Assembly: GCF_020166105.1 (NCBI RefSeq)
Contig: NZ_JAIUJY010000007.1
Location: forward strand, 1-64,000
Origin: Blastococcus sp. LR1
Lineage (GTDB): Bacteria; Actinomycetota; Actinomycetes; Mycobacteriales; Geodermatophilaceae
Reading direction: 5' to 3'
Length of the DNA stretch: 64,000 nt
Position 1 is the stretch's first letter. Each line of letters starts with the position of its first letter. Made by a program: the position numbers and the translations under genes. Shown here piece by piece: positions 25,997 to 33,873 of the stretch. The notes under the pieces are model-generated. The model worked only from the letters and a program-made list of their open reading frames with translations, made no database searches and had not been told where the DNA came from.

Positions 25997-27079
25997 TCAG
26001 CGGCCGGCGGCGGCCAGGAACGGGTAGTCGGTGTACCCCTCCGGGCCCGAGGCGTAGAAGGTGCTCGCGTCGGGCTGGTTCTCCGGGTGCTCGCCCTGCC
26101 AGCGCTCGACCAGGTCGGGGTTGGCGATGAGCGCGCGCCCGACGGCGACGGCCTCGGCGTGCGCGTCGTCGATCAGCCGCACGGCCTCCTCGCGGGTGGT
26201 GACCGACCCGAAGCCGCTGTTGGCGATCAGCGGGCCGCCGAAGCGCCGGCGCAGCTCCTGCACCAGCTCGCCGCCAGGTTCCACGTGCAACACGCTCAGG
26301 TAGGCCAGGCCCAGCGGGCGGAGCTGGTCGACCAGGGCGCCGTAGGTGGCGAGCACGTCCTCGCGGTCGGTCTCCAGCGCCCCCTGGATGTTGTGCTCGG
26401 GGGAGATCCGCAGGCCCACCTTGCCGGCGCCGATCCGCTGGGCCACCGCCGTCACCACCTCGACGACGAAGCGGGCGCGGTTCTCAGGGGTCCCGCCGTA
26501 GACGTCGTCGCGCTGGTTGGACGCCGGCGAGAGGAACTCGTGCAGCAGGTAGCCGTTGGCGGAGTGCAGCTCCACGCCGTCGAGGCCCGCGGCGACCGCG
26601 CGCTCGGAGGCGGAGACGAAGTCCTCGAGGGTGCTGCGCGCCTCGTCGAGGGTCAGCGCGTGCGGGACCGGGAAGGCCTTCTTCACCCCGCCGCCCACGT
26701 GCACCTCGCCGTCGATGGCGATTGCGCTGGGCGCGACGACGCGGGCGCCGGTCAGCTCCGGGTGGGAGACCCGCCCGCCGTGCATGACCTGCATGACGAT
26801 CCGGCCCCCGCGCTCGTGCACGGCGTCGGCCACCCGCTTCCAGCCCGCGGCCTGCTCCTCGGTCACGATGCCGGGCTGCCCGGCGAAGGCGCGCGACTCC
26901 TCGTTCGGGAACGTGCCCTCGGTGATGATCAGCCCGGTACCGGCGCGCTGCTCGTAGTGCTCGACCACGATGTCGCGCGGAATTCCGGCCCGGCCGGAAC
27001 GCATGCGGGTGAGGGGCGCCATCACGACGCGGTTGGCCAGCTCGAGGTCGCCGAGTCGCACGGGGGAGAACAAGTCCAT
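25997..27079 (-). CDS. Old Yellow Enzyme-family NADH:flavin oxidoreductase (alkene reductase)
   Basis: 360 aa TIM barrel. Family features: APLTRMRS near the N-terminus, HGGRVSHPE, the substrate-binding His/Asn pair in ELHSANGYLLHEFLSP and SNQRDDVYGG, and FGSVTTREEAV near the FMN phosphate site. It reduces activated C=C bonds with NAD(P)H via FMN. ATG at 27079. A strong hairpin separates it from the upstream ABC exporter gene, so it probably has its own promoter. Confidence 0.92.
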   Translation of the reverse strand: MDLFSPVRLGDLELANRVVMAPLTRMRSGRAGIPRDIVVEHYEQRAGTGLIITEGTFPNEESRAFAGQPGIVTEEQAAGWKRVADAVHERGGRIVMQVMHGGRVSHPELTGARVVAPSAIAIDGEVHVGGGVKKAFPVPHALTLDEARSTLEDFVSASERAVAAGLDGVELHSANGYLLHEFLSPASNQRDDVYGGTPENRARFVVEVVTAVAQRIGAGKVGLRISPEHNIQGALETDREDVLATYGALVDQLRPLGLAYLSVLHVEPGGELVQELRRRFGGPLIANSGFGSVTTREEAVRLIDDAHAEAVAVGRALIANPDLVERWQGEHPENQPDASTFYASGPEGYTDYPFLAAAGR

Positions 27080-27144
27080 ACGGGGCGCAACCGGCCCGCG
27101 CGCCGATTCGATTCCGGGTGCGAGCCTCGTCACGCCCTCGCCGG

Positions 27145-27195
27145 GATCTGCACAATCGCCCCCATCAGCGGCCTGTGCGGGCGAGTGTGCAGATC
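27145..27195 (-). terminator. terminator after ABC exporter gene
   Basis: GATCTGCACA..TCGCCC pairs with GGGCGA..TGTGCAGATC: 17 positions with one mismatch and a 17-base loop, 9 bases past the ABC gene stop. Confidence 0.75.
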
Positions 27196-27203
27196 TCGCC
27201 GGA

Positions 27204-29078
27204 TCAGCCGACGAGCTCGGCGGCCCGTTCCGCGGCGCCGACCAGCCGGGCGTAGCGCCCGCCCAGGGCCAGCAGCTCCTCGTGCGTGCCCTGCTCCACG
27301 ACCCGCCCGGCGGAGAGGACGGCGATCCGGTCGGCGTCGCGCACCGTGGAGAGCCGGTGGGCGATGGTGATCGTCGTCCGGCCGCGGGCCGCCTCGTCCA
27401 GCGCGGCCTGCACCGCACGCTCGGTCTCGTTGTCCAGCGCGCTCGTCGCCTCGTCGAGCACCAGGATCCGCGGGTCGCGCAGCAGCGTGCGAGCGATGGC
27501 CAGCCGCTGCTTCTCGCCGCCGGAGAACCGGTGCCCCCGCGCACCGACGACCGTGTCGTAGCCCAGCGGCAGCGCGGTGATCAGCTCGTGGACCTGCGCG
27601 CGGCGGGCGGCGTCGGTCATCTCGGCGTCCGTGGCCTCGGGCTTCGCGTGCCGCAGGTTCTCCCGGATCGTGCCGTGCAGCAGGTAGGTCTCCTGGGAGA
27701 CGACGCCGACGACGCGCGCCAGGTCGGCCAGCGTCATGTCCTTCACGTCGACGCCGTCGATGCTCACCCGGCCCTCGGTCGGGTCGTTCAGCCGGGCCAC
27801 CAGCGAGGCGAGCGTGCTCTTGCCCGAGCCGGTCTCGCCGACCAGCGCCAACGTCGTCCCGGCGGGGACCGCGAGGTCGATGCCGGCCAGCGCCGGCCGG
27901 TTCCCGTCGGGGTAGGTGAAGCCGATGCCCTCGAACCGCACCTCGCCACGGACGTCCGCGGGGTCCACGCGGACCGGGTCGGCGGGGTCGTCGATCTCCA
28001 CCGGCAGGTCGAGGTACTCGAAGACCCGGCTGAACAGCGCCATGGAGGCGGTGAGCGAGACGCCGATGTCCAGCAGCTGCATCAGCGGGCGGAACAGCGC
28101 GCCCTGCAGCGTGGTGAAGGCGACCAGCGTGCCGATCGTCATGCCACCGGACGTCGCGGGCAGGCCCGCGGCGAGGTAGATCAGCGCCGGGATGCCGGCG
28201 AAGACGATGCTCATCGTGGCCATGCGCCAGCGGCCGGCGAGCTGGGAGCGGACCTCGAGGGCGACCAGGTCGTCGGAGGTGCCGGCGAACCGCTGCGACT
28301 GGGCCGGCCCGGCGCCGAGGGTCTTGCCGAGCAGGACGCCACTCACGCTGAGCCCCTCCTCGACCTGGGAGTGCAGATCGGCCAGGGAGCGCTGCCGCTG
28401 GGCGGTGATGGTGCGGCGCATGCGGGCGACCCGGCGGGTGAGCACGATCGCCGGCGGCAGCACGATCAGCGAGAGCAGCGAGAGCCGCCAGCTCAGCACC
28501 GCCATGGCGACGACGGTGCCGATGACCGTGGTGGCGTTGGAGGCGAACGACGTCGCGGTCGTGGTGACCACCGACTGCATGCCGCCGATGTCGTTGGTCA
28601 GGCGCGACTGCACCTCGCCGCCCCGGGTGCGGGTGAAGAAGCCGAGCGACTGGCGCTGCAGGTGGGTGAAGACCGCCGTGCGCAGGCCGTGCATGACCCG
28701 CTGGCCGACCGTGGTGGACAGCCAGGTCTGGGCGACGCCGAAGATCGCCGTCACCACGGTGACGGTGAGCATGCCGCCGACCGCCCACAGCAGCAGCGGC
28801 ACGTCCTGCTCGGGGATCGCGTCGTCGATGACGAGGCGGATCAGGAACGGAGTGGCCAGCGCGACCGCGGACGACGCCACGATCAGCGCGACGACCACCG
28901 CGAGCTGCGCCTTGTAGGGGCGGAACAGTGCGGCCACCCGGCTCCACCGCACGGGGGACCGCTCGAGCTGGGCCTTGTCGGCCGGGTCCGGCTTGCGGCC
29001 GATCCTGTCGGCACCACCGCCGCCACCACCGCCACGGCCTCCGCCGCCGCCCATCGGCATCGGGTCGATGTCGACCAC
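27204..29078 (-). CDS. ABC exporter half-transporter (type IV, permease-ATPase fusion)
   Basis: 624 aa. A Gly/Met-rich start leads to six membrane helices (about 58-330) and a nucleotide-binding domain (about 365-600) with Walker A GETGSGKST, Q-loop VSQETYLLHGTI, signature FSGGEKQRLAIA, Walker B ILVLDEATSALD and the switch His in TIAHRLSTV. It works as a homo- or heterodimeric multidrug/lipid exporter; substrate unknown. GTG at 29078, though ATG at codon 7 or 9 is possible. Divergent from a MarR regulator with a shared operator, so probably repressed by it. Confidence 0.9.
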   Translation of the reverse strand: MVDIDPMPMGGGGGRGGGGGGGADRIGRKPDPADKAQLERSPVRWSRVAALFRPYKAQLAVVVALIVASSAVALATPFLIRLVIDDAIPEQDVPLLLWAVGGMLTVTVVTAIFGVAQTWLSTTVGQRVMHGLRTAVFTHLQRQSLGFFTRTRGGEVQSRLTNDIGGMQSVVTTTATSFASNATTVIGTVVAMAVLSWRLSLLSLIVLPPAIVLTRRVARMRRTITAQRQRSLADLHSQVEEGLSVSGVLLGKTLGAGPAQSQRFAGTSDDLVALEVRSQLAGRWRMATMSIVFAGIPALIYLAAGLPATSGGMTIGTLVAFTTLQGALFRPLMQLLDIGVSLTASMALFSRVFEYLDLPVEIDDPADPVRVDPADVRGEVRFEGIGFTYPDGNRPALAGIDLAVPAGTTLALVGETGSGKSTLASLVARLNDPTEGRVSIDGVDVKDMTLADLARVVGVVSQETYLLHGTIRENLRHAKPEATDAEMTDAARRAQVHELITALPLGYDTVVGARGHRFSGGEKQRLAIARTLLRDPRILVLDEATSALDNETERAVQAALDEAARGRTTITIAHRLSTVRDADRIAVLSAGRVVEQGTHEELLALGGRYARLVGAAERAAELVG

Positions 29079-29095
29079 CCCCTCGTCGTTATTGC

Positions 29096-29121
29096 TGAGG
29101 TTACCTCACGGTGTGGTAACC
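29096..29121. promoter_or_regulatory. MarR-type operator between ABC exporter and marR
   Basis: Two overlapping inverted repeats: TGAGG-TTA-CCTCA (29096-29108) and GGTTACC..GGTAACC (29099-29105 with 29115-29121). It covers the region upstream of the marR -10 and lies 18 bases before the ABC start. Confidence 0.6.
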
Positions 29122-29134
29122 GCAGCGAAACCGG

Positions 29135-29140
29135 TATCCT
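29135..29140 (+). promoter_or_regulatory. -10 box of leaderless marR gene
   Basis: TATCCT, 6 bases before the GTG at 29147. Confidence 0.5.
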
Positions 29141-29146
29141 TCCCCG

Positions 29147-29563
29147 GTGCGCGACGACGGGACGACGGATCTGGGCGACCTCGTCATGCGCGTCGCCCGG
29201 GTGCAGCGGCGACGCTTCCGCGACCTGCTCGAGCCGTGGGACCTCTCCCCCCACCACGCCCGCGCGCTCATGGTCATCTGCGCGGGCGACGGCGTCCGGC
29301 TCTCCGACCTCGCCGAGCGGCTGCGCATCGCGCCCCGGTCGGCCACGGAGGTGGCCGACGCCCTGCAGGAGCGCGGGCTGATCGAACGCACCCCCGACCC
29401 GGGCGACCGGCGGGCGGTCCTGCTGCGGGCCACCGACGAGGGACGGCGCATCCGCGAGGAGATCTCCGCCGCCCGGACTGCGGACTCCGCCGAGCTCTAC
29501 GGCCGGCTGCCCGCCGAGGACCAGGAGACCCTGGCCCGGATCCTGCGCGCGCTCGCCGACTGA
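29147..29563 (+). CDS. MarR-family transcriptional regulator
   Basis: 138 aa winged helix-turn-helix. Recognition region LSDLAERLRIAPRSATEVADALQERGLIER and wing TPDPGDRRAVLLRATDEGRR (the DxR MarR signature) are clear. It likely represses the divergent ABC exporter and itself through the palindromes at 29096-29121, with relief by an exported compound. Leaderless GTG. Confidence 0.9.
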   Translation: MRDDGTTDLGDLVMRVARVQRRRFRDLLEPWDLSPHHARALMVICAGDGVRLSDLAERLRIAPRSATEVADALQERGLIERTPDPGDRRAVLLRATDEGRRIREEISAARTADSAELYGRLPAEDQETLARILRALAD

Positions 29564-29590
29564 GCCGCCCTGACCTGTGAGAGTGCGCCC

Positions 29591-29938
29591 ATGACGACAC
29601 AGCCCGCCGCGCGGTCGCCCCGGGCGCCGCTGGCGATCTCGCTGGCCGTGGTGCTCTTCCTGGCGACGTTCGGCAGCTTCGGCGCGGGGTTCGGGATCAT
29701 GACCGACTGCACGAACACGTTCAGCTGCACGGAGACCGCCTGCTCGCCGTGCGCCACCGCCGACACCTGGCTGACGGGCGGCTGGATCGCCCAGGGCGTG
29801 CTGCTGGCGGCCGGTGCGGTCCTGGCGCTGCTCGCCACCCGGCGGCCGCGGCCCGTGCGGCAGGCGGCGCTGCTCCTGGGGCCGCTCGCTGCGGCGCTGT
29901 TCGCCGTCACCACGACCATGGCGACGTCGAGCTTCTGA
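29591..29938 (+). CDS. small Cys-containing membrane protein of unknown function
   Basis: 115 aa, three hydrophobic helices (about 14-36, 63-83, 90-112). An exterior-facing loop holds four Cys (MTDCTNTFSCTETACSPC), likely disulfide-bonded or metal-binding. No family recognised. It follows marR by 27 bases and may be cotranscribed. Confidence 0.65.
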   Translation: MTTQPAARSPRAPLAISLAVVLFLATFGSFGAGFGIMTDCTNTFSCTETACSPCATADTWLTGGWIAQGVLLAAGAVLALLATRRPRPVRQAALLLGPLAAALFAVTTTMATSSF

Positions 29939-29987
29939 CGCCGGCCCCGTGCTGCGGACCGCGCGACGGGGCGGCAGGCTCGTGCCT

Positions 29988-30119
29988 GTGACCGGCCCCG
30001 CGCAGGACGACGACCAGCCCAACCTCCACCCCGGACAGCACGACGAGGGCGGTGAGGGCGGCATGGCCACCCGCGAGGTCGCCGCGCACGAGCAGGAGGA
30101 CGAGTCCCGGGAGGACTGA
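29988..30119 (+). CDS. short acidic protein, unknown
   Basis: 43 aa from the GTG at 29988, rich in Asp, Glu, Gln and His (DDDQPNLHPGQHDEGGEGG and a tail HEQEDESRED). Highly charged and probably unstructured. CAGGCT lies 7 bases before the GTG, as for the DNA ligase gene at 32794. It has no family, so it may be spurious. Confidence 0.4.
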   Translation: MTGPAQDDDQPNLHPGQHDEGGEGGMATREVAAHEQEDESRED

Positions 30120-30125
30120 CGCCGC

Positions 30126-30629
30126 TCAGCGCGCGCGACGGCGAAAACGGGCGACGAGCCCGGCGAAGCGACGGCGGGCGCGCACTTCCACGACCTCCGG
30201 CGCCGGCGAGGGCAGCAGTGGCGGGTGCGCCCGGCGCCAGTCCGAGACGAGCGCCTCGACGTCGGCCAGCCCGGGCACCGGCGCCCACCGGCTCTCCGCG
30301 GGCCGGCGCCAGAAGGCCTCGACGCGCGCGTTGTAGTCCTCGGCCGCCGCCCGCGCCTCCGCCTCCGACGCGAGCCGGACGATCCGCTCGGGCAGCTCGT
30401 CCCGCTCCCGGCGCAGCGCCAGGCCCCGGGGCAGCATCGCCGCGGTGTCCACGCCCTCCCGCCGGGCCTTGGCGAGCGCCCAGTCGTAGGCGTCCCCCGA
30501 CAGCGCCTCACGCGACAACGGCCGGCCCGCTCCCGGCAGGTCCTCGAAGTCACCGCGAGCCTGCCCGCGGGCGATCTGGTGCTCCACCCAGGTCTCGTAC
30601 GAGATCCCCGGCGGCTTTCGCTCGGTCAC
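30126..30629 (-). CDS. DUF1992 (DnaJC28-like) domain protein
   Basis: 167 aa. The conserved DUF1992 block is visible: SYETWVEHQIARGQARGDFEDLPGAGRPL, and the FWRRPAE and LVSDWRRAHP segments follow. DUF1992 is found in proteins related to the C-terminal part of DnaJ homologue C28; its biochemical role is unknown. GTG at 30629 with GGGGAGA upstream. Confidence 0.82.
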   Translation of the reverse strand: MTERKPPGISYETWVEHQIARGQARGDFEDLPGAGRPLSREALSGDAYDWALAKARREGVDTAAMLPRGLALRRERDELPERIVRLASEAEARAAAEDYNARVEAFWRRPAESRWAPVPGLADVEALVSDWRRAHPPLLPSPAPEVVEVRARRRFAGLVARFRRRAR

Positions 30630-30747
30630 GCATTCTCCCCGCTGGCGCTCGTCGTCCGCGTGACCGCAGGTGCTCTGCTCATGCGCGACCTCGCGAGCTC
30701 GGTCACGGCCTCCACGGTACGAGTGATCGACGACTCGGCACTCTCCT

Positions 30748-30757
30748 CTCACGTGAG
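30748..30757. promoter_or_regulatory. palindrome CTCACGTGAG upstream of SulP gene
   Basis: A perfect 10-base palindrome in the 218-base gap before the transporter, about 90 bases upstream of its start. Possible operator. It shares the TCACGTGA core of parS but not the flanks. Confidence 0.3.
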
Positions 30758-30847
30758 GGTCAGGTGTGGGGGAGGATGGTCGTCGATCCGCGCCCCGGGC
30801 CCACCGTCCGGGAAGACGCCGCCATCCCCTCGACCGGAAACGGGAGC

Positions 30848-32326
30848 ATGTCCGTCCTGCCTGCGCTCCGCACCACCCGCCCGACCTGGCTCAAGCCCAG
30901 CGTCGCCCGCACGGAGGTGCTCGCCGGCCTCGTCGTCGCCCTGGCACTGATCCCCGAGGCGATCAGCTTCTCCATCCTCGCCGGGGTGGACCCACGGGTC
31001 GGGCTCTTCTCCTCCTTCGTGATGGCCGTCGTCATCGCCTTCACCGGCGGCCGGCCGGCCATGATCACCGCGGCGACCGGCGCCATCGCCCTCGTCGTCG
31101 CCCCGCTGGCGCTGGAGCACGGCGTCCAGTTCCTGTTCGCCGCGGTGATCCTCGGGGGCGTCTTCCAGATCCTGCTGGCCGCCGCCGGCGTCGCGCGGCT
31201 CATGCGGTTCATCCCGCGCAGCGTCATGGTCGGCTTCGTCAACGCGCTGGCGATCCTGATCTTCACCGCGCAGTTCCCGCAGTTGGTCGACGTCCCCTGG
31301 CTGGTCTACCCGATGGTGGCCGCCGGCCTGGCCATCATCTTCCTGCTCCCCCGGCTGACGACCGTCGTGCCTCCGCCCCTCGTGGCGATCATCGTGCTGA
31401 CCACGCTCGCAGTGGCCGCCGGCTGGCAGCTGCCCGACGTCGGCGGCGAGGGCGAGCTTCCTGACAGCCTGCCGTTCTTCCTGCTGCCCGACGTCCCCTT
31501 CACCGCCGAGACGCTCGGCGTCATCGCCCCCTACGCCCTCGGCATCGCCTTCGTGGGTCTGATGGAGTCGCTGATGACGGCGAAGCTGGTCGACGACATC
31601 ACCGACACCCACTCGGACAAGACCCGCGAGTCCTGGGGCCAGGGCGTGGCCAACATGGCGTCCGGCTTCTTCGGGGGCATGGGCGGCTGCGCGATGATCG
31701 GCCAGACGATGATCAACGTGAAGGTCTCGGGAGCCCGCACCCGGCTCTCGACCTTCCTCGCCGGCGTCCTCCTGCTCGTCCTCGTCGTGGTTCTCGGCGA
31801 CGTCGTCAGCATCATCCCGATGGCCGCGCTGGTCGCCGTCATGATCTTCGTGTCGATCGCGACCTTCGACTGGCACAGCCTGCGGACCATCCACCGGATG
31901 CCCAAGAGCGAGACCACGGTGATGCTCTCGACGGTCGCGGTCACGCTGTTCACCCACAACCTCGCGATCGGCGTGGGGGTCGGCGTGCTGGTCGCCTGCG
32001 TGCTGTTCGCCCAGCGCATCGCCCACCTGGTCGACGTCGAGCGGGTCGTCGGGGCCGACGGCTCCGTGCGCTACACCGTGGCCGGCGCGCTGTTCTTCGC
32101 CTCGAGCAACGACCTCTACACACAGTTCGAGTACGCTGCGGACCCGCAGGACGTCGTCATCGACCTGACGAACGCCCAGGTGTGGGACGCCTCCACCGTG
32201 GCCGCGCTCGACGCCATCACGCACAAGTACGCGACCCGCGGGAAGACGGTGACGATCGTCGGGTTCGACGAGCACTCTTTCGACCGGTTCCAGCGGCACA
32301 CCGGCCAGCTGGGCGCGGCGCACTGA
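30848..32326 (+). CDS. SulP-family anion transporter with STAS domain
   Basis: 492 aa. About 11-14 helices; family segments include LVVALALIPEAISFSILAGV, FTGGRPAMITAATGAIALV and SGFFGGMGGCAMIGQTMINVK. The C-terminal STAS domain (about 400-490) holds VVIDLTNAQVWDASTVAALD, the regulatory Ser site of STAS folds. SulP proteins carry sulfate, bicarbonate or dicarboxylates; the ion here is not determinable. ATG at 30848. The stop overlaps the next gene's start (TGATG). Confidence 0.9.
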   Translation: MSVLPALRTTRPTWLKPSVARTEVLAGLVVALALIPEAISFSILAGVDPRVGLFSSFVMAVVIAFTGGRPAMITAATGAIALVVAPLALEHGVQFLFAAVILGGVFQILLAAAGVARLMRFIPRSVMVGFVNALAILIFTAQFPQLVDVPWLVYPMVAAGLAIIFLLPRLTTVVPPPLVAIIVLTTLAVAAGWQLPDVGGEGELPDSLPFFLLPDVPFTAETLGVIAPYALGIAFVGLMESLMTAKLVDDITDTHSDKTRESWGQGVANMASGFFGGMGGCAMIGQTMINVKVSGARTRLSTFLAGVLLLVLVVVLGDVVSIIPMAALVAVMIFVSIATFDWHSLRTIHRMPKSETTVMLSTVAVTLFTHNLAIGVGVGVLVACVLFAQRIAHLVDVERVVGADGSVRYTVAGALFFASSNDLYTQFEYAADPQDVVIDLTNAQVWDASTVAALDAITHKYATRGKTVTIVGFDEHSFDRFQRHTGQLGAAH

Positions 32327-32706
32327 TGGCCGCCCGCACCGGCCTGCTGCAGATCGGCCAGGTCGCCGAGCGGACCGGCCTGAGCCTCCGGACCATCCGC
32401 TTCTACGAGGAGAACGGGCTGGTCCCTCCGACGTCCCGCAGCGAGGGCGGGTTCCGGCTGTACAGCGACGACGACGTCGCCCGGCTCGAGGTCATCAAGC
32501 GGATGAAGCCGCTCGGCTTCACGCTCGAGGAGATGCAGGAGCTGCTCACCCTGCTCTCGGACCTGGCCGACCGGCCCGGGGACGCCGCGCTGAGCGACCG
32601 GCTCCGGATGTTCCACGAGGCGGCGACCGCCCGTGTGCACGCCCTGCGCGAGCAGCTCACCATCGCGGAAGGGTTCGCCGCCGACCTGGCCGGCCGGCTC
32701 GGCTGA
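32326..32706 (+). CDS. MerR-family transcriptional regulator
   Basis: 126 aa. The N-terminal MerR helix-turn-helix is clear (QIGQVAERTGLSLRTIRFYEENGLVPP, RLYSDDDVARL), followed by a long dimerisation helix. No metal-binding Cys pattern is present, so the effector is unknown. It overlaps the SulP stop by one base, so it is cotranscribed and may control the operon. Confidence 0.88.
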   Translation: MAARTGLLQIGQVAERTGLSLRTIRFYEENGLVPPTSRSEGGFRLYSDDDVARLEVIKRMKPLGFTLEEMQELLTLLSDLADRPGDAALSDRLRMFHEAATARVHALREQLTIAEGFAADLAGRLG

Positions 32707-32793
32707 ACCCGGCCGTCCCGGCCGGCGCCCCGAACGGGTGTGACCTGCCGCGGCCGGCGTGCGCCCGGGCCGCGGGGTCGGCAGGCTGTCCGG

Positions 32794-33807
32794 GTGCCCC
32801 TGTCCGCCCCCGGTCTGCCCGCGCTGCCGCCCGAGCTGGCCGGCCCGGTCGCGGTGCAGCTGGCCAAGCCGGTGCGCGAGATCCCGCGACCGGCGGCGCT
32901 GGCCGGCGGCTGCCGGTACGAGCCCAAGTGGGACGGCTACCGGCTGGTGATCGTGCGCGGCCGCAGCTCCACCCGGCTGTGGTCCAAGCAGGGGCGCGAC
33001 CTGACCGACCGGTTCCCCGACGTCGCCGCCGCGGCCCTGGCCCAGGTCCCGGCCGGCGCGGTGGTCGACGGCGAGGTCGTCATCTGGAACGGCGAGCGCC
33101 TGGACTTCGGCCTGCTGCAGCGCCGCATGGTCACCGCGGCCGGCCGCATCGCCGCCCAGGTGAGCGCCGCCCCGGCCTCCTACGTCGCCTTCGACCTGCT
33201 CGCCGCCGGCGGGGAGGACCTCCGCGGCCGCGCCTTCACCCGCCGCCGGGCCGCGCTGGAGGAACTGGCCGGCCGTTGGGCGCCGCCGATGCAGCTCTCC
33301 CCCGTCACCGCCGACCCCGCCGAGGCCGAGCAGTGGTTCACCGACTTCCGGCCCGCCGGCGTCGAAGGGCTGGTCGTCAAGGGCGCCAGCACCCGTTACG
33401 CCCCGGGCCGCCGCGACTGGCTGAAGGTGAAGAGCTGGGAGAGCACCGAGGTGCTCGCCGGCGGGGTCATCGGTCCGATCGAGCGGCCCAGCCAGCTCGT
33501 GGCGGGGCGCTACCGGGACGGCGAGCTCGTCGTCGTCGGCCGGACCAGCCCGCTGTCGCCGGCGCAGTCCGCGGAGCTCGCCGGCGTCCTGCGCCCCGCG
33601 GACGACGACCATCCCTGGCCCGACCGCATCGGCACGGGGCGCTTCGGAGGCGGCCGGCTCTCGGTCCCGCTCACCCGGGTCGACCCGACCGCCGTCGTCG
33701 AGGTGAGCGCCGACGCGGCTCTCCAGGCGGGGGTCTTCCGGCATCCGCTGCGCTTCGTGCGCGTCCGCCCGGACCTGCTGCCGGAGGATCTCCTCCCCGT
33801 CCCGTGA
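32794..33807 (+). CDS. ATP-dependent DNA ligase, LigC-like
   Basis: 337 aa. The adenylated lysine is K45 in YEPKWDGYR (KxDG motif I); other nucleotidyltransferase motifs are VVDGEVVIW (III), YVAFDLL, EGLVVKG (IV) and WLKVKSW (V). An OB-fold region follows to the C-terminus. Small ligases of this type act in base-excision or end-joining repair in actinobacteria. No Ku gene is nearby. CAGGCT lies 6 bases before the GTG, suggesting a leaderless start. Confidence 0.9.
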   Translation: MPLSAPGLPALPPELAGPVAVQLAKPVREIPRPAALAGGCRYEPKWDGYRLVIVRGRSSTRLWSKQGRDLTDRFPDVAAAALAQVPAGAVVDGEVVIWNGERLDFGLLQRRMVTAAGRIAAQVSAAPASYVAFDLLAAGGEDLRGRAFTRRRAALEELAGRWAPPMQLSPVTADPAEAEQWFTDFRPAGVEGLVVKGASTRYAPGRRDWLKVKSWESTEVLAGGVIGPIERPSQLVAGRYRDGELVVVGRTSPLSPAQSAELAGVLRPADDDHPWPDRIGTGRFGGGRLSVPLTRVDPTAVVEVSADAALQAGVFRHPLRFVRVRPDLLPEDLLPVP

Positions 33808-33873
33808 CACGTTTCCCCAGTTCGGGGCGGTTATTGGGTAAAGCTCCCACCCGCACCTGTCGATGAGGGGTGC

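Noticed and set aside
30748-30757. CTCACGTGAG as a second parS site
   Set aside because: Only the TCACGTGA core and one flanking base match; 9 of 16 positions is too few.
33830-33845. GGGTAAAG as a stress-sigma -10
   Set aside because: No GTTT element lies at the required 13-16 base spacing; the nearest is about 21 bases away.
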